Below are positions 59,656-64,000 of a DNA stretch of 64,000 nucleotides, in pieces. Source of the DNA: Reticulascus tulasneorum. Its lineage: Eukaryota > Ascomycota > Sordariomycetes > Glomerellales > Reticulascaceae. The notes below the pieces were generated by a model that did no database searches, was not told the origin of the DNA, and was given only the letters and a program-made list of their open reading frames with translations. The stretch is from positions 2,356,001 through 2,420,000 of the forward strand of contig LSAX01000005.1 of NCBI GenBank assembly GCA_001557505.1. The letters are read 5' to 3'. Both the position numbers and the translations under genes were made by a program. Within the stretch, counting starts at the first letter, position 1. Each line of letters begins with the position of its first letter.

Positions 59656-62600
59656 TTTAATATTTATGCCTGTGACACCGCACATACAAACTATAAGAGC
59701 TATGGCTCGTGAGGGTCACGTCGAGCTCATGGCTCTATGATAATTATATTTACTGTATATCTCCAAGTATGTAGAAGTATGCGAATCATGTCTACGTGCG
59801 CGCCTCTATTATGGAGAACGAAGACAAGCTCTCTGCTTTACTTGGTACGAGGGAACTTTTGCCGGCCCAGATCGGTGGTTCGCTGAAACGCCCCAACGGC
59901 AGGATGCAGCTGCTCGATGCTCACGGAGTCATACCTAGAGTATGGAGTCGTGCAGCCTCCGGTCTCGACATCCGATGCGGAGATTTCGACGGCTAGCTGC
60001 ATATTCAAGAGAACCTATCCAGGCTGGAAAGAGATGGTCAGGCCAAGTTTCTTTCCAGTCGCCAACACTTCACTTCGAATGCTTTAAATGAAGTTGTATG
60101 CGACCGGAGCGACCGAGACGGGAGGAGTCGACCCAACTACACCCCATGGCTGGGACGTCCAAGTCTGACGACATCAACGGCCCGGCAGGCTCATCTGACG
60201 GTCCGTGGGATTGAAGAGAACGGAGCCGCGGTGCGGAGATTCGTGCATTGAGGTGCAGGGTTGGGCGCTTTGGTTCTGCTGCGTCTCAACAACTCTCATC
60301 GAGGGGTCGCGTAGAATGGAGGCCCTGTCTCGAGACAATTTGACGCGTCGAATGTCAATATTGATATGAAGCAGAGTAGCATCTTCGTGACAGCATGAAT
60401 CTGACCCATTTTCGAGTGGCCACTAGTCGTCGGGTCGTTAGGCCTGGTCCTGGCTCTCCGTCAGGCTCCCACTAATTGCCTATGTGTGTAATCTGTACAT
60501 CTTACATTTATGTCAATGGGCAAACGGCGAGAGTGGTTTCTTTGGGCTGGAACCTTCTTGAGGGTTGGGCTTGGCCATTGGGGGGAATGGCGAAACACAG
60601 TCACACATTGATGTATCGGGTTTCCTATCACGAGTCTGCAACACCGTCTTCAACTGGTCTACGCCTGAGATTGTCCACTCAGCCGCCAGTCAGTTGTTGA
60701 CGCATCTCAAACCATCCATATAACCATAACGTTCGTCACGCAGCTCCCCCATCTCAACCATCTGATTTGATCCCTGCACGAGGCAGGCCCATCCCAGCTC
60801 CTCCATGCGCCTCATCTCCGACATCAATGCTTCAAAAAAGGACAAAGACAGATGACGGAACGGAACATTTTCGATTTTTCACCAATAGACCCATGCATAC
60901 GGACAAGCCTGGAAACAAAAGGCAAACTGCGAGCCCCCCAGTTCGCGAAATCGAGAAACACACAGCTGCTCCACGGCCAATAAATTGTAGCCCATGCAAC
61001 GAAATGGTACGTAGCTTAATTGCCTAGACGGGCGGACGGCCTGTGGAGGCGTCTGCAGGCGCGACTAGTGGAACTTTGCGGGGGGGTTGGATCTAGGTAA
61101 TTAATTAGATGTTTCAAGATGGCCACGACGGAACTTTGCAATTCAATGTCTGTGGGACCTGCAGAATGGGGACATCCCGTACTAGAGGTGGGACTCCAAA
61201 GTGAGAGAAGGAAAAAGTTGGAGTAACGCTCTTCCGCGCCCGTCTCCAGGCTTCCCCATCTGGCAATATCTTTTGAAGCTGGATATATTGGGAGGGAGGG
61301 GTCAAATAATACCACACGCATGCTACACGCAGACGGAGTTTGGCAGCCAACACGAACTTAGATGAGATGATGATGATGATGGTGTGCATCTATGTATCTC
61401 TGTGCGTGTGGAGGCCTCGTTTGCGCGTCATCTTTTCTGGTCTCGCAAACATCGGCCGTGTCCATCGATGTTCGAACGAGAACCCCCCTTAGGAATCGTC
61501 CGTCTGCCACGTCAATGCAGGGAGGTTTGCTGGACCTATAGCCGTGAACGACCCAAAATACGCACTTTATGCCATGAAGAGGGCGATCCACCTTTCTGGG
61601 GAAGATGCGCCGACCGGACGGACAGGATGCGCCTAACATTCTTAGGAGGACGCCCCGCGGATGCATACATACGAGCCAGCATTGCTTTCTTCTTCTGAAG
61701 CTTACTGCTTGTCTCAGTGTGCTCCGAACTACCCAGGTCGTTCATTTCCTGGGCTCGTTTGTGCAAACAGGGAGCTGGACCTCACATATGTGGACCACTA
61801 TCTCCGGACTAACCACTGGGCATTACGCATCTGATCTGGTATTTCAGTAGTAGTAAACTTGGAGATGGTAGTAGCACAGGCAGAGGGCCGACATAATGCT
61901 GTCGTCCATGCGAGCACAAGGACTAGGGTAGTTCTGGTCTCCGGAGGAGGGGAATCGTGATGCGAGCCTACTGCATCTGCCAATGCAAGATATCGAGACG
62001 AGATGCGATCTTGGTCTTGGAGACCACCCCCCATCCATACATCCCAGCCATCCAGGCGCCGATGCGTGTCCTGTCCTGGGGGGAGCGCTTCGGGACAAAG
62101 TGGCCATTCAAATCTCCAAAACTCCAAACCCGCGTTTCCACGGGTCCAGCGCCACCAAAAGGCCTGAGATGCGGGTTGCGTACACAAGCTGCATGATCAG
62201 CCACAACCCTGCCAATATCAAAAATCACTGGCAAACCGCAAGGGTCATCCGAGCAGGACTTGATATCCCGTCGGCCTTCTCGAACGAAGTGGAACACGCG
62301 ATCACCATAGTTTGCTGCCATTGATGTTCGGGTGATTTGGCTTGACAAGACGCAATATTACACATGCCCATCTTTCGGTCTTCTTGCTTCCTTGGAACAG
62401 TGCCCGCCAAGAAACTAACTAGGTCGCCGCCCAGGGCAGAACCTACCCGCAGAGGTATCCACGAGAGGGACAAGAGGAACCCCGCGGTCGTTTGACGCGA
62501 TGGTTGGTGAGTGAGCGCGGTGGAGAGCGAGGGACGAGGGAGGTGAGACGTGTATAATATTGAATATGTCAACTCTGGTCATGCAACCACACAACACGCA

Positions 62601-64000
62601 CACACACACAGACACTCATCTCCCTGCTCTGGTTGCTGATGATTAGCCACCGCCGAACGGATTCCTTCTGGGACGAGCCGTCCATGTGTGACTACAAGGA
62701 AGGGCACTCGTGCTCCGTGTACGTTGATCTCCTTGCTCCCTCGCTTGGCACGGCCGTCCTCACCCATCCCATCCACGTTGTGTGCTGTGCAACCCACCAC
62801 CACCACTGCCGCCCTTTCCTTCCTTCTTGCAGCCAGACTTGAGCGGATACGGGGGGGGGCGTTGAGGCCCTCGAGAAAAGCTGAGACCAGGACCTCGAAA
62901 AGACAAGACGTTGACTTGTGTGCCGTCTCCGAGCTCTCTCCCCTTGCATGTTGAAGGGTCTTGGTCCTGTCCACTTTCTTGCCTCTTTCGCGCTCAACCG
63001 CCCACCCCTAATCCTCCGTGTTGTCGGCGATATTATTTCATCATTCTTCCCCGGCACTGCGAGACGGCAAGCATCAGGCCCGAAGAAGGACAGGCAGGTA
63101 GACAGACATCAAGAAACGAGAAAGGACCTGTCACGCGGGTGTGGCTAGTCGGCAGAAGGGTAGGGGAAGGCTAGGGTATAATTTAACGAGGCAGCGCGAA
63201 CCTCAATTTATCTATGCATGCATGCAACATGCTGCATACACAGGAAGATCGGGCGGGCTGGCAGACAGAACAGACAGACGGACGGATGGACAGGCAGGGC
63301 AGGGCCTCGCATGGCAGATTTTGTCCTAGTTAAAAGTACCTACATACTACGTAGTAAACCCATCAGGTGTGGAGTACATGCACCCACAGTTGACGCCAAG
63401 GTGCCGCTTCCCCTGGATCCCCTGGATTCCAGCTGCCTCATCCGCCCGCCGCGACGCGATACATCTCTCCCGTCACTAAGTTGTAAATTGTTCAGGCACC
63501 CGAATTCCAAGAATATACGGGCGTGTGGCCTACAGTACGTCCAGCCTGACGACAAAACTAATCACGCCGTACCTTGGCCATTCATTGCCCTGCGTTAGTG
63601 GGGGTGCTTGGAATAGGTACCTACCATGACCACCATGCCTTGGGTCGGGTAGCTATGTATGTATGTAATTAGGACGGAGCTCTCGTCCCAAGTCTCATCT
63701 CGCGAGTCAATTTCTCGGGTCAGGTACTTCGTCTGGCCTACGCTACGACGCTACCACCTACCGCACCGGCCGCTGGGGCTCCAACTTTCCCTTTCCCCCT
63801 ACCTTACCACCTCTATCTCCTTATTACACACTCTCCCCAGGTCAATTCCTCCTCCAATCCTCTCGTAATTTACCTGCAAGCCTCCGTCTCGCCTACGGCT
63901 CTCACCGAGAGAAACAGCGAGTTCACGACGACGACGACAGATCATAATCCTCCCGTCCGGCTGTGCACCTCTCGCAAGTTCAATTGGTGCTCCCACAATC
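59656..64000. other. Right-hand tract without supportable genes
   Basis: Short ORFs only. A minus-strand ORF at 61968-62348 has mixed composition but no motif or exon partner and is not called. Repeats: GAT at about 61363-61381 and GACA-type at about 63262-63300. Palindromes TACTACGTAGTA at 63345-63356 and TAGGTACCTA at 63614-63623. From about 63700 the plus strand becomes C/T-rich, as in leaders of other genes here, so a plus-strand gene may begin beyond the edge. Confidence 0.5.
63345..63356. repeat. 12-bp palindrome TACTACGTAGTA, copy 3
   Basis: Third exact copy, 258 bases before a TAGGTACCTA palindrome. Confidence 0.85.

Noticed and set aside
61968..62348. A 126-codon minus-strand frame with mixed composition
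   Set aside because: No recognisable motif or exon partner; not enough to call a gene without transcript or homology evidence.
1..64000. CRISPR arrays, bacterial operons, insertion sequences or viral segments
   Set aside because: No regularly spaced repeats, no prokaryotic gene organisation, and no transposase, reverse-transcriptase or viral motif could be read in any frame.

Overview
The window is nuclear DNA of a filamentous ascomycete (Pezizomycotina), most likely a Sordariomycete. The genes carry short (about 49-141 nt) GT-AG introns with CTAAC-like branch sites. There is a WC-2-type photoreceptor partner with a PAS domain and an intron-split GATA finger, a cell-surface GT2 glycosyltransferase, a GH79 enzyme, and a beta-flanking/DUF7721-type protein. 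All of these are typical of moulds. Fourteen protein genes were assembled by hand from exons; reading frame is conserved across every splice junction given. There are also two broken genes and one tRNA-Val. I do not assign a species.

Layout: 2.0-3.0 kb four-helix membrane protein (+). 3.5-5.3 kb secreted GH79 glycosidase (-). 6.5-11.0 kb three neighbouring genes whose products all look mitochondrial: succinate-semialdehyde dehydrogenase (+), an RGG-rich unknown (+) and ribosome recycling factor RRF1 (-). 11.0-16.7 kb degraded tract holding a frameshifted Gfd2/YDR514C-like (RNase H-fold) gene, a frameshifted pseudokinase gene, a hexanucleotide satellite and AT-rich sequence, closed by tRNA-Val(UAC). 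17.2-22.9 kb convergent PPP4R2 (+) and RAD50 (-). 24.9-26.6 kb wc-2 (+), divergent from RAD50. 27.7-31.0 kb DUF7721 protein (+) converging on an amidase (-). 32.9-34.3 kb Ser-rich protein (-). 34.3-47.1 kb almost 13 kb with no supportable gene. 47.1-48.9 kb GT2 (+). 48.9-55.6 kb a second gene-free tract. 55.6-57.0 kb Ser/Arg-rich unknown (-). 58.1-59.7 kb GWT1 (+). 59.7-64.0 kb gene-free, ending in a pyrimidine-rich stretch that looks like the leader of a gene beyond the right edge.

Functional threads: mitochondrial metabolism and translation (SSADH, RRF1 and perhaps the RGG protein), double-strand-break response (PPP4R2 as a PP4 regulatory subunit; RAD50 in the MRN complex), light and clock sensing (WC-2), and surface or wall assembly (GT2, GWT1, GH79). 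No secondary-metabolite cluster, intact transposon, CRISPR array or obvious new multi-gene system is visible. The most unusual signals are a GC-AG intron in the GH79 gene, microexons of 17 and 24 nt, a 12-bp perfect palindrome present three times in intergenic DNA, long C-runs inside several introns, and the decayed 11-16.7 kb block.
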